From Adiantum capillus-veneris (lineage: Eukaryota; Streptophyta; Polypodiopsida; Polypodiales; Pteridaceae), in assembly GCA_014529385.2 (NCBI GenBank), contig CM043953.1, positions 83,427,838-83,491,837 of the forward strand: a DNA stretch of 64,000 nucleotides. The letters are read 5' to 3'. Of the stretch, positions 1 through 10,902 are shown piece after piece. Within the stretch, counting starts at the first letter, position 1. Each line of letters begins with the position of its first letter. The position numbers were made by a program, and so were the translations under genes. The notes under the pieces are model-generated. The model did not search any database and was not told the DNA's origin. It saw nothing but the letters and a program-made list of their open reading frames with translations.

Positions 1-1325
1 GTTGTGTAGTTCTTTTCCGCACTGTTTAACTGTCGGCTTGCATAACAGACTGGAAAATCCATTGTTCCATCTCCAGGTTGAGCTAGAATACTTCCGATTG
101 CATATGCAGAAGCATCAATGTGAACATGGAATATCTTTTTCCAATCTGGTGCTTTAAGCACAGGTGCTGATATAAGGTTTTCCTTCAGCTTTTGGAATGA
201 AGTTTCACACTCCTCGGTCCAATCGAAATTGACTAGCAAACGATACAGAGGTTGTGCGATGACCGCATACATGTATATGAATCTTTGATAATATTCGCAG
301 TGTCCCATGAAGGATTGCACTTGTTTTGCATTAGTAGGCCTGGGTAGGTCTACTATGACTTTGACTTTGTCTAAGTCAGTGGTTATGCCATTTCTTGAGA
401 CAATGTGTCCTAAGATGCGGACTTGCTTAACCATAAAGATACACTTTTCCGGGTTAAGACAGATTCAATATGTTCTGCATTTTTCAAAGACCTTTTGCAA
501 ATGGTCAATATGTTCCTCTCGTAGAAGAGAGTGTACACAAAGATCATCCATGTATATTTCTAAGAATATTCTCAGGTATTCTTTGAACGCATGCGTCATT
601 AACCTTTGGAAGGTAGTTGGGACATTAGTTAAGCCAAACGGCATAACTCGATACGCATAAATTTCCCATTCTGTGGCAAACGCTGTTTTGTGTTGATCCT
701 CCCTTGCAATTGCCAGTTGGTTGTATCCTGAAAACCCGTCCAGAAAGAAATAAGCCCGTTTTCCAGCCACTCGCTCAAGTACATGTTCTGTGATTGGCAA
801 GGGATAATTATCCCTTATAGTGGATGCATTTACCTTTTTGAGGTTTACACACACTCGCAGTTTTCCGTTCTTTTTGGGAACTACCACACTGGGTGACACC
901 CAATCTGTATGTTCAATTTCATAGATAAATTCAGCTTCCATCAGCTTGTCAATCTCCTCTTTGATTCGTTTAGTAAATGTATCAGTATATTTATAAGGAC
1001 ATTGTTTGCTAGGTTTTGCATCCGATTTCAAAGGAATTGTATGTTGGCATATCGATGGATCAACTCCTTTGAGGTCTTTATAGTACCATGCAAACACATC
1101 TTTATATTTCTCGAGAAGTTGTGTTAGCCGTTCTTCTTCTTCAGGCTCTAAATCATTTGCTATATAGACCGGCTGAGGCTTTTCACCAGGTTCCGCGAGG
1201 TCTATCCTTTTTGCATTTTCAGGCCCATCGTAAGATTCTTGGTTGGTTCTTTTCCTGACCGGTGGTGTCATGATGATTTTTCTGTCCTGGATGGTAAATT
1301 TCCGATAGTGTGATGGTACATTCAT
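1..1325 (-). pseudogene. Reverse transcriptase / RNase H region of the Athila-like element
   Basis: A reading frame of 286 codons (465-1325) shows Ty3/gypsy RT signatures in order: WVSPSVVVPKKNGK (residues 142-155), FLDGFSGYNQ (194-203), VMPFGLTN (227-234) and the catalytic YMDD (258-261). VCVNLKKVN replaces the usual VCVDYRxLN, so a conserved Asp is Asn. A TGA at about 462-464 interrupts the segment just before LNPEKC. The same frame then continues leftward through LGHIVS and VQSFMGHCEYYQRF, the start of the RT-RNase H connection, then RNase H-like VHIDASAYAIGS and FPVCYASRQLNSAEKNY, and runs off the window. Upstream (1326-1685) the frame is broken by further stops and holds a basic linker rich in Lys and Arg. 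Product: polymerase that would copy element RNA into DNA; inactive here. Confidence 0.85.
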
Positions 1326-1685
1326 GTTTCCTTTCTCTGACTCCCCTTTACCATCACTATCTTCTTCAGTAGTCCATATCTCACGTAAAGACCGTTTCAG
1401 TTCTTGGTATTTTTGTTTACACTTCAGTTTGGTCCACTCTTAGTCTTTTGTTGTTTCTTTTTTTTATTTTTGAGATTTTTGTGATTTTGTTTCTGTTTTA
1501 GCTTTTCGTTTCTGTTTTATTTCCTCTCGTGTTCTTTCCCTTCGATCTTTTGAGAATCTTCTTGATATTTGATCTTTTACACAATCCTCTGCTTTTACAA
1601 GCATCAAATAGTGAGTTGTACCTTTTATCCTAGGCATCAGGTTCTCTCTCACTTTGTTTTCTGCTCGTTTCCTCCTATAGCATTC

Positions 1686-3098
1686 CTAGCGTTTAGGATG
1701 CTGATTAGCAAAATCATAAAACTTGATATTCTCGGTTTCCCTTCCACTCTCACTTGAGGTGTCTGAACACTCATTATCTGCATCATCATTTACTTCCAGA
1801 TGCTCATAGGAGTTATAAAACTCTTCTTGTTCTGGTGGTTCTATCGTCTCATCTTCTCCGGGTATAATGCTTACCATGTAGTAGGGTAGCACATCACAGC
1901 CATCCCCATCGCAAAATTTTGTTGTTGGACTATCTGTAATGGTATAGACATCCAATGTTGCTAGTATGTATTCCCATTCTAGAGGTTCCAAGGAATCTTC
2001 AGGGAAAGGTTCCGGAATATACTCCTTGTCCTCAATCGCTCTTTTTAAGATGCATTCATCCCTTCTTAAGCTTCCACAATGTGAAGCTCCGCACATCCAT
2101 AGATCTTTTTGTTGCCCTAACCATGCTGGGAGTTCCGATCCTGCTACTGTAGGTGAATCAAACTCTTCCACAGGTGTTTGGTTCACATCTTTGTAACTAT
2201 GGTCTTTCATGTGTATTTTAGTTGTTGTCTCGCCATGTCTGAGGTATATGTGGTCGTAACCCCAATCTTGGACCATGTTCAATTGTCGCATGAATGGTCT
2301 TCCCAAGATGATCTCATAATTGTTCTTTTTGTCGAAATCGACTATTGCAAATGTATGCTCATACTCTATTCCACACGAAGTGACAATCACTTTTTCTAAG
2401 AGTCCTAGAGGCTTTTCCATGAACCCATCTGCCAATTGCAATTTCATTCTGGTAGCTCTTAAAGCTGGTTTTCCCCAATTTTTCCAGATTTCCTTGGTGG
2501 CGATAGCAACTCCCGCTCCACTGTCAAGAATAGCTTTGAAAACTACTCCTTGAAATTCTACTAGTAGCGTGGTGTTTCCATCTTCTCCCTCGCAATAATC
2601 TCCAACCTTGTTTAATGGTATTGGCCTAGTATTTAGTTGAGGCTTGTCCAACTCTCTAATCGCTTCTTGTAGCCTCAAGGTGGGGTCTTTCACTCCAAAT
2701 TTTTCTAGGCATTTACCTACTGTGGTCCACATGTTTGGTCGTAACCTTAGGAGTTCTGCTAATGTGATTGTGCATGCCACCGAGGTGGACAATAACTCAA
2801 TCAATCCTTGTGAATCCATCACTTTGTTAGAATAAAGTCTTTGAGATGGGATTTCTTTCACTTGAGACTTGGCTTCATACTCTCCTAGGTAAGAGGGTAA
2901 AGTTTTCAGCGAGTCTGGTTGGCTGTGCCCCGAACTAATTGATCCATGGTCTCCCCCTTGTGAATGTATCTCAAAGTTCATTTGTGACCTTGCATCAAAC
3001 TCTTCAATAGGAGGTAAGATCACATTCTTCTCTTTCCTTGTGCTATTCATGTGGTTACTCATCCTGTTAGCCTCATTGGCCTCACGGATTGCTTCCAT
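1686..3098 (-). pseudogene. Retropepsin-like protease domain of the Athila-like element
   Basis: The open frame has 470 codons. Residues 1-190 have no recognisable fold. Residues 188-198 contain the retroviral-type aspartic protease active site LDSGAG (Asp192-Ser-Gly-Ala195), followed by a hydrophobic flap region and the C-terminal signature NYEIILGRPFM, equivalent to the usual ILGRPF. The protease would cut the element polyprotein. The rest, after about residue 300, is acidic linker. The frame overlaps the upstream gag frame by 40 bases (3059-3098) in a different register, which could be a decayed frameshift or a genuine gag-pol frameshift site. The downstream RT lies in this same register but is separated by stops. 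The acidic tail is unusually long for a protease and I recognise no domain in it. Confidence 0.75.
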
Positions 3099-6000
3099 AG
3101 ATCATCTAGACCGTTACAGTCCTTACCCATTTCTGTCAATGTTTTAGGGTGGAACCCGTCACTTGCCTCATCTGTTGTATTTGGCACTATGATAGGTTCT
3201 CCTCTGGACTCATAGGCATTAGTGAGTCTTTTCTTTGTTTCTACATGTTCCTCTAAAGTTGGTTGGATAGGGGTTGGAGCTGGTGCTTCATGCCAATTTG
3301 CAGGTTTACCCAGCGAGTCTTCCATCAATGATTGAGCTGTTTCAATCATCTTTTTACACATTTCCAACCTTTGTTTTTCTATTTCCGCATATGGATAAGT
3401 CATCCATCTTTGCTCCTGGGTTTGGTTCTTTTTGAGTCTAGCTTCATAAGCTTTTAGAAGCGTATCCAACTGCTCATTTACCTTGTCTGCCAGTACAGAT
3501 CCTCTTGATCCTGCACTTTTGGCCTCTGCTATTTTCTTGGGTGCTACGGTTGCCGTGGTGTGTGAGCTTAAGCTAGCTAGATCCTCTAACTGCTCTAATC
3601 TATCCTTTGTATGTTTCAACTCCTCTGATAGAGCAATTTGCTCTCGTTCTTTCCTGGCGTTCATACGCACCTTTTTAGCTTTCCAAGTGCTTCTCTGATT
3701 TTTTGTTTCTGAACCTTGGGCATCGGTTTTTGGCTCTTCAACTATGGGTTCGTTCGTCATTCTTTGAGCTTGGGCTCGTGTTACCGCCTGAATAAGTATG
3801 ATTGTTTTATTTTCTGACCCTCCACTGGAAGGTACTGTTTCTAGCATGTTCAAGGTGGTTTTTGCTCCTTTGCTCGGGTTTTTAGGGCAATCGGGAATCA
3901 AATGAGTAACTCCACACTATGTGCAATATGCGTTGACTCTAATGATTTCATCATGAGGACAGTCTCTTAGCCAATGGTCTCCACCACACTTGTAGCAGGG
4001 TCCCTTGGGTTGTTGAGGTGCTCCTTAAGCTCCCCTTTGTTGGTATGCATGTCTCTGTCCACCCATGTCTCCATTGGCTATGAACAACAATGTTCGTTCA
4101 TCTAAGCTATATCTTTCTTCTCCTACTGCCTGTGCAGCTGTTGGTGGTCCTGTACTTCCTATCATGCTCCATGGTTGTGGTGTCGAGGGTTCTTCTGGTG
4201 GATAATAGACAGAGTTTGCCGCATATCCATTGGGATCTTCATAATATGCATGCACAGGCACCAAAGCCTTATCCTCTGATTCGCTTACGATTGGGATGTA
4301 TCTTATACCGACTTGTCGTAATCCTGGTAGGGGTGGTTGTTACCCCAACACCGGTTGTGTTCTTTCTACACCTACAGGTCCTGGTAGGTTGCCTGCTTGA
4401 TACTTAGGCATCGGTGGAACTTGAGGAGAAGCTATCGGAGCTTGGGGAGCGTAAGGTCTCTCTCTCACATATCCCTTGTTATAACAACATTCCTCGGTCC
4501 CATGGTTTGTCCATTTTTGTTCAATAGCACACCACTTGGGCTGTTTAGCTTGGGGTTTGGTATACAAGTTAATCTTTTTTAGCACTTCATCTACAAGCAG
4601 GTCTTGGTTTATAACTACTTCTCCTTTCGGTGCTATCTTCGAAGACTTGCTTCCACTTTGTTGTGAAGATGAATCATCGTCAAGGTCCTTGAACTCCCCC
4701 TCTTTATAGACCGCACAATTGTCCACAAGGTAAAGAGCCTCCTTGGTCAACTCATTCAAAGTCGTGCTCCTCTTCATATGTAAGTCTTTCTGGAGATCCG
4801 CATTCCTTAGTCCTTGGATGAATATAAGCATAAGTCTGGACTGAGTTGGCAGTTCTTCCACAGGACAGAACTTAACATATCTTTTTAGTCTTAGGGCTGC
4901 CTTTCGTACAGATTCCCCATCTTTCTGTTTGAATTTATGGATTTGTGAGACGGTATTATGAGCTATCCCCCTTTGTGAGAATTCCTCGATAAATTCGTCA
5001 AACACTTCCTCCATAGACTCAAAGTCTCTACGCTCTATTGAGTCAAACCAAGTAGCAGCGTCATCCTCTAGGGTTAGTCCAAACCCTGCAAATTGGGTAG
5101 GGAAGTCTAACACCTCTTCAGCCCTAATTACACACACAAAGGCTGCTACATGATCTCTTGGGTCTGTGTTTCCTGTGTATTTCTTGTTTACCCATTTTTG
5201 CACTTGAGAATGTCTAATTCTACGATGGTCTACAAATCTCATCATTGGATCTCCTCGTCCTAATCGATATACCTCCTCAGGTCTTCTGTAGTAGGCAGGT
5301 TCCTCTCCCAGTGGTGCTCCTAAGCCATAATTTCTAACAGTTCTCGCCAGAGATGGTTCATCTCTTCGAACTCGTTCTATGGGTGGTCCTCCAGGCTCTG
5401 TTGACCCTTGAGTCTTTGGCTTACTCTCTCCTTGATACCTTGAATAGAGTGGTGGTTCTTGCAAATCCCTTAGCCCTTGTGCGGCTTGATAACCATCTCG
5501 GTTTTGGTCTTGTTCCAATGTTGTCGACCGTCGAAGCCATGCCTGCAATGATGGCTGGTTTGCTGGTTGGTTTTGGTTGTTGAATCCCTGCGGTCGGGTG
5601 GAATGTGAGGTGGCGTCATAATCTTCTGAAAAGGGATTCGTCGACTTGCTTGGGGTGTAGGTGGCTCTTGGCACTTCCTGAGGGGCATATGCTGATGCTC
5701 CTGGACCTGTTGCCTTTTATACCTCCTCTGGGAGAATACGTTGGTATTCTCGCCCGTATCTATACCCTTCCCCATAGCAGTTTCATAAGAGAATAAGTAA
5801 AGAACCTTGTCTTTGCTTAATTCGTTTAAGTATGGTTCTTTGCTGCGAAAGTAAGCGACTATACCCTCAATCTCATGCTTGTAGGTTTCCACGTTCTCAT
5901 TATAAGTTGGAACCCTGGTTGTTTTCTTATCATACATAAAAATAGCTCCGGGCTGATCAATGTTTGGTGGCGGTTCTTGAGATTCTGAAACCATTTTCCC

Positions 6001-6479
6001 TTTCGCCACATTATCTCCATATCTGTTGTAATCTTCAGGGTTACTTACTATTAGATAGTGGTTCCCCTTTTCATCTCAGAATCTATCTCCATCATCATAG
6101 ACTCGGATTATTTCCAATCTTTGAGCCGGCCTCTCTTCGATACAAATGCACTTGCGTCCTCGATAGTCAGAATAGACTAGGGCTCCCCTCGAGTTGTTCC
6201 CTCTAAGAAGATCACAGTGAGCTTGGAATCATTCAAAGGATTTAGGGAGGTGCTTCCTCCTGGAATTGGTCCGTCATAGGTAAAACCTCCTGGCTGCTGA
6301 CTACCCATCATGAAGAAAGATTTGTCTGACGAAGTGTCAGTATCACTATCTTCCTCAATAATCGGTGCTAGTGGATCTAGCCTTGCCTGAGTTACACTCT
6401 CCTCGGTGGACACTAAGCTACCTTGGTCACCTGCCACCTTCTGGTCTCTAAAAATGTATCTTCTTGATCTTAAATTCAT
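3059..6479 (-). pseudogene. gag polyprotein of the Athila-like element (frameshifted)
   Basis: This is the capsid/nucleocapsid precursor. Translation probably began at the ATG at 6477-6479. The N-terminal part (6479-6177) is acidic. The reading then needs another register (about 6150-5700, with a stop near 6077) and a third (5674-3059). The capsid-like domain (about 5200-4680) shows the Retrotrans_gag pattern DDAATWFDSIERRDFESMEE, followed by FSQRGIA, LRLKRYVKF and LMLIFIQGL. Two zinc knuckles lie at about 3990-3890: CYKCGGDHWLRDC, which has three rather than four residues between Cys and His, and a second one broken by a TAG in place of a central codon. A coiled, Lys/Glu-rich stretch follows at about 3700-3500. 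At least two frameshifts and two stops disable it. Confidence 0.75.
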
Positions 6480-6900
6480 CTAACTTATCAACGCAATTTA
6501 TCACAAATCCAACCACTCACCTGGCAAAGGATCAGTCTCCGCACAACTTCTTGCTTTGCTACTGAATATACCTGTACACAAGAGTTTAATTTTGGTAATC
6601 GAATCAAAGCATTTATCTGCTAGAGGTTATCTTAGTAATGATTGGTATAACTGGAGAGTTAATCTCAACCACTACTGTATTTTATACACTGTTGATGTTC
6701 TGGATTAGGTCTGCTAATCTAGAACTGTACTTCCCTCGGATGTTGCTCAATTTATGTGAAAAAGTCTGAATTCAATCTTTGCTCTGTCAAATGGACAAAC
6801 AAGGTTCAAATTTACTTTTGAAAGAAGTTCTGGAACCCTTGAGCCAAATGGAATCTCACTGTCTAAGCTCCGTCAAATTTTCTCTTCAGTAGGTCCCAAT

Positions 6901-6924
6901 AGACATCCTATGCGTAGGATGTCT
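6901..6924. repeat. Palindrome copy 1 (half-site AGACATCCTACG family)
   Basis: A 24-bp inverted repeat centred on a GCG core, with one mismatch in the arms relative to the perfect copy at 7301-7326. It lies in the retrotransposon leader. Confidence 0.8.
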
Positions 6925-7176
6925 CCTGCTTTGTTTTGCCTGGATTTTTGCACTATTGATTCCCCTTGATGTGTTGAGTCCACGGCTATTTTTACTTCTT
7001 GATTTGGACACCTATAAGCTGGTCAATAGATCAGAAATCTGTTCCGACAGCCTGTTGGTGATCTTGATCAGTCTAATCAACTCCAATTTGGACCAAAATT
7101 GACTAGGAGGCTTGTCTCAAGCTACATAACACCTTGCTATGCCCACTGTCAGTATCTGGCTTCAATTTCTTTCTTT

Positions 7177-7200
7177 AGACATCTTACGCGTAGGATGTCT
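7177..7200. repeat. Palindrome copy 2
   Basis: A 24-bp inverted repeat of the same family. One arm carries T for C, which would still pair as G-U in RNA. Confidence 0.8.
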
Positions 7201-7300
7201 TTTTCATCAGAATGGCTTCAAATTGAAAACACAGGCTCCCCTTGAGTTGCTGATCACTTTGGTATGGTCAAAATTAGGTTTGGAGTGTAAAATCACACAG

Positions 7301-7326
7301 AAGACATCCTACGCGTAGGATGTCTT
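7301..7326. repeat. Palindrome copy 3 (perfect)
   Basis: A perfect 26-bp palindrome with no spacer, centre at 7313/7314 on ACGCGT. The arms are AAGACATCCTACG and its complement. A perfect palindrome can form a cruciform in DNA, a hairpin in the element transcript, or a site for a dimeric binding protein. Confidence 0.85.
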
Positions 7327-7744
7327 TTTGGCCTGTTTGACCCCAGACTTGACCCACAACTTTCCCTTGATGTCAGTAACCCAGTGGTATGCTTAGATTT
7401 TGGTTTGGATTTCAAAAGTCCCCAATTTTAGCTGTTCTTGCCTTTTTCAGTCAAAAGTGCTAAAGTCAGCTTTGAATCCAATTTTCTCACCCAAATGGGA
7501 TGAAACCCCTCTCAGTCACTCAATATATCATGCAAGTCATGCTCATGCAGCCATCATATGGTTTTGGTCTTAAAACCATGCTTTGACACAATTTGGGTAG
7601 GATGTCTGGCAATTTCAGTCTACTTGGCCTTATCCTGTCAAGATATGGTCAAATTTCCACTTTCCAGTTGAAAATAGGGTAAACCCCACCTTCTGAACAC
7701 ACTGGTCAACTCAAAATCCCAAAATTCCCACCAAATTAGCCTGT

Positions 7745-7768
7745 AGACATCCTACGCGTAGGATATCT
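7745..7768. repeat. Palindrome copy 4
   Basis: A 24-bp inverted repeat of the same family with one mismatch (GGATATCT for GGATGTCT in the right arm). Confidence 0.8.
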
Positions 7769-8296
7769 CCTGGCTTGAAATTAATTTTTTTTCTAACAAA
7801 AATGCTCCTGATGCTCTACAGCTCTATCAGAAACACTCACAGTAACTTTTGGATTTCACTTAGGCTTTCAAACACACTTTTGAATCTTTTTGCGTCTTTT
7901 ACAAACTTGTGATGAATTTACCAAGCAAGTATACATGCATGAAGTGCTCTAGATCCTGAATCATGATATCCTACTTACTCTACTCCTACTCATCATGTGA
8001 AATGGTGATAATGGTGTTTTGGTTGCTTTCTGGCCTCTCCGGAATCTCAAGCTCTCCTCTCACCACTTCTACCACTCCAACTCCTACTCAAGAACTCAAC
8101 TAATACCTAAAACTATCTTAGTCTACCTAAATCTACCTAAGTCGAAGGATCTAGGCCAAACACACGCTTCCTAGACTCCCTCTAAGACATAAAGAGTCGT
8201 CCACCCTCTGATCCTATCTAAATGTAAAACGATACTCTTGGCAAGCCAAAAATCCCTATCCTCAAGGACTAGTTTTGGTCACCTACCTAAGGTTTA

Positions 8297-8316
8297 CATT
8301 CCCGGCAACGGCGCCA
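8297..8316 (-). promoter_or_regulatory. Primer-binding site, tRNA-Asp type
   Basis: On the minus strand this reads TGGCGCCGTTGCCGGGAATG, which closely matches the Athila-type primer site complementary to the 3' end of plant tRNA-Asp. It starts one base after the LTR end (…CCAACA, T, TGGCGCC). That fixes both the orientation of the element and the inner LTR boundary at 8318. Confidence 0.85.
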
Positions 8317-8317
8317 A

Positions 8318-9249
8318 TGTTGGACGGATACGCCGCGACGGACATCAGCACAGCGAGAACTCACCTAACAAGATTTGTCAGCTAAGGACGAAGCTTGACC
8401 CGCAAGCGCGTGGAAGCAAGCATAAGGTGTCAACCTACACTCGACCGACTCCTAACTAATTCCTACAGAGGTCTCTACCAATTGTTTAAGTCACAACCTT
8501 CAAGAGTGCATAAGAGGAAACTTCCTACAACGCTGTCTAGAGCCGAACACCCATCAAACAATCTCGAAACACCATAGAAATTGAAGGAGACCCTACTAAC
8601 ACCAATAGGTCGCTCTCCCTAAGGTCTATGAACCAAAACCTCAACCCAAAACACCAGGTGCAAAATCACGTAGGATGTTTAGCCGAAATTTGCAGGTCTT
8701 CGTTTCCGAAATCTAAAGTGCCTAATGTGTAGTTCTACTCAATGTGAACGCGTGGATATGCTGCAATGCAAAATCGGACAATGTATGCTCACCCAATCAC
8801 CAGATGAAGCTCGTAGAAGGAGCTCACAAAACCGGACCATATGCGCGCAATGTGGGTATCGGCGCGTAGCTCTCGTCGGGGGCAACACGCTACACTTCTC
8901 TGCACTCGATTCCAACCACCGGTGCACATGTAGCGTCAAGATGAAGCTCACACTCTCTCTCGTACACAGTACGCTCACTCGCAGACTTCAAAAACTTCTT
9001 TTAAAAATGACAAAAGGTTTTCCATTAAGGTCAAAAAGTGGTATATATACCTTACAATTCTCAAACCCTAAAGTTCCAAATCAACCATCTACTCAATCTA
9101 ACTATCAAAACTAGGATACAATCTGGAAACTTCTGTAAGCCCCAATATTTACAAGGTGAAAAATCAGGTTTCCTCAATAAATGAATAATTACAAAAAATG
9201 ATAATCTTCCGAGTAGTCAGTTTTCGTGGGGTGTGTCCAGCTTCTAACA
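8318..9249 (-). repeat. 5' LTR of the Athila-like element (932 bp)
   Basis: The inner end is fixed by the primer site. On the plus strand the repeat begins TGTTGGA and ends TTCTAACA, so the element strand reads TGTTAG…CCAACA with TG/CA ends. The outer end is placed at 9249 because an unrelated integrase reading frame resumes at 9250. Internally it carries a TATA-like box at 9041-9050 and, at about 8668-8677, one half-site of the leader palindrome (GTAGGATGTT). The partner LTR is outside the window, so the outer boundary is inferred rather than confirmed by comparison. Confidence 0.75.
9041..9050 (-). promoter_or_regulatory. TATA box of the Athila-like LTR
   Basis: GTATATATAC in an AT-rich context, about 200 bp inside the upstream (right) end of the LTR. 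This would place transcription start near 9010 and read leftward through the primer site into gag. Confidence 0.5.
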
Positions 9250-10547
9250 TATGATTATCTTCTCTATGGCAATAGACTATTCGTTACTTTTTCACTACGT
9301 GAGAAAGTAATGTATGAATCTCATGCTCCACCTTATGCGGGGCATAGAGGGATTCAGTCTACCTTAAAGGGAATTGAAACATATTTCTATTGGCCTACCA
9401 TGAAAGTGAACATACAAGAGTATGTTTCTAAATGTGTGGTATGCCAAAAGACAAAATTTCATAGAGGGAAGCAACTTGGATTGCTTCAACCCTTGCCAAT
9501 CCCTAATTCACCATGGGAGAGCATATCCATGGATTTTATTTTTGGATTGCCTAAGTCTATCCATGGGAATACGGGAATATGGATGATAGTAGACAGGCTC
9601 AATAAACAAGCTCATTTTATACCTGTCAAAAAGACTATCAAAGCCCATCAAATGGCAACCCTCTTCAGTTCACAAATTTTCAAGTACCATGGCTTGCCAA
9701 TGTCCATAGTGTCGGATAGAGATCCTAGAATGACTAGTAATTTCTGGAAGGGTCTCTTTGAGAATTTAGGGACAAGGCTAAACTTCTCTTTGGCCTATCA
9801 TCCACAAACAGATGGCCAAAGTGAAATAGCTAACCTAACAATTCTCGATCTACTAAAAGCCTATGTAACGGAAGTAGATCAAAGATCCCAATGGGAGCAG
9901 TACTTACACTTAGTGGAGTATGCTTACAATAACACTGTACATACTTCCACGGGAAAAGCACCTTTCGAGGTAATTGAGGGAAGATCAAAAAGTCCCTTGC
10001 TACTTAAGGTACATGGGAAGATCTTCACTGCAAATGAGTATAGCCGAGACCTACAAGAATCTTTCCAAAAGATTAAGGATGTTATCTCTATCTCACAACA
10101 AAGGCAAAAGGCTGCTGACAAGCACAAAAGAGCCCAAGCCTTTAAAGAAAATGATGGGTCTTATAGTACTATGCTAAACTAGCAAAAAGGTACTATGGTC
10201 CCTTCCAGATTCTTAGGCCAATCAATGAGATGGCCTATTAACTCAAGTTGCCCAATCATTGGCTCATACACAATGCTTTCCATGTGAGCCTATTAAAGCC
10301 TTACAAAGGAGAGCCACCTCAAGAAACAACTACTGAAGACCCACCTGAGATCGAGGACCAAGAGGAGGTGCTGCAGCTCAAGTCCATTCTCCGACATGAA
10401 GACAAGGTACTAAGAGGCGGTAAGACTATCCGACGATATCTTATTGAGTTTAAGAATTATCCTTTTGAAGATGCTAGATGGATGAAAGACATACAATTAA
10501 AGGATAACGTAAACCTTGTCAATGCTTACAATGCTTCCCAAGAGTAA
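9250..10547 (+). pseudogene. Integrase with chromodomain-like C-terminus (Ty3/gypsy)
   Basis: Reading begins in mid-gene at YDYLLYGNR. The HHCC zinc-binding domain is visible: the SHAPPYAGHRG histidines followed by a CVVCQ pair at 9433-9444. The catalytic D,D-35-E core follows: Asp in SMDFIFGLP (9532), Asp in VSDRDPR (9715) and Glu in DGQSEIAN (9833), with the LAYHPQTDGQSE signature. A GPFQIL segment (the gypsy GPY/F module) and a chromodomain-like tail (YLIEFKNYPFEDARWM, about 10437-10484) follow. A frameshift at about 10160 and a TAA at about 10239 separate the core from the tail. Chromodomains steer integration to particular chromatin; this copy is dead. Confidence 0.85.
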
Positions 10548-10902
10548 GCAAATGTACAAAATGTTAAAAATGAACAAAGTTTTTGTCTTATAAGACTCTC
10601 TTTTTCTTTATTGTGCACAAAAATGGAGTAGTATGCATGCTTAGATCAAGTTTGCGGAGACGACATCTCCCAAATACCAAGTAGAGCTTGTCACTCTACT
10701 ATGGAAGATTGATAGGACTAATGTGCAGACATGCTTGCGGTAGTCTCAGGCTCTCAAGCGCCAAATGAACTAGTCATCCATTGTGGAATGATGTCGTAGG
10801 GTAACATAGGGATCCTATACCCGCTAAGAAAAGGACTCGTGAATATGCTTTATCTTCTCTACACCATAGTCGAGGACGACTATGATTTCAACAGAGAGGT
10901 AA
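10548..10902 (+). other. 3' untranslated region and polypurine tract of the chromovirus-type gypsy
   Basis: About 355 bp of noncoding sequence between the integrase stop and the LTR. The last 12 bases (ACAGAGAGGTAA, 10891-10902) are purine-rich and abut the LTR start TGTCATAA, as expected for the plus-strand primer of reverse transcription. Confidence 0.6.

Larger units (their letters stand above)
6480..8296 (-). other. Long untranslated leader of the Athila-like element
   Basis: About 1.8 kb between the primer site and gag has no reading frame of note on either strand. Long 5' leaders are normal in Athila/Tat elements, where packaging and dimerisation signals reside. The distinctive content is a set of four 24-26 bp palindromes sharing the half-site AGACATCCTACG, plus an isolated half-site at about 7597-7607. 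The surroundings are otherwise unique sequence with no tandem structure. Confidence 0.6.
1..9249 (-). mobile_element. Ty3/gypsy retrotransposon (Athila-like, non-chromovirus), 5' part, running off the left edge
   Basis: The element reads right to left: 5' LTR (8318-9249), primer site (8297-8316), a leader of about 1.8 kb, gag, protease, reverse transcriptase and the start of RNase H. Integrase and the 3' LTR lie beyond the left edge. The assignment to the OTA group (Athila/Tat/Ogre) rests on the tRNA-Asp-type primer site, the FLDGFSGYNQ block in the RT, the long leader and the large gag-protease spacing. The right end is sharp: bases to the right of 9249 resume an integrase reading frame of a different, oppositely oriented element, so this copy is inserted into that element. 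The 5-bp target duplication should be TATGA (9250-9254); its partner is outside the window. Frameshifts and stops in gag and pol show the copy is dead. Confidence 0.85.
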
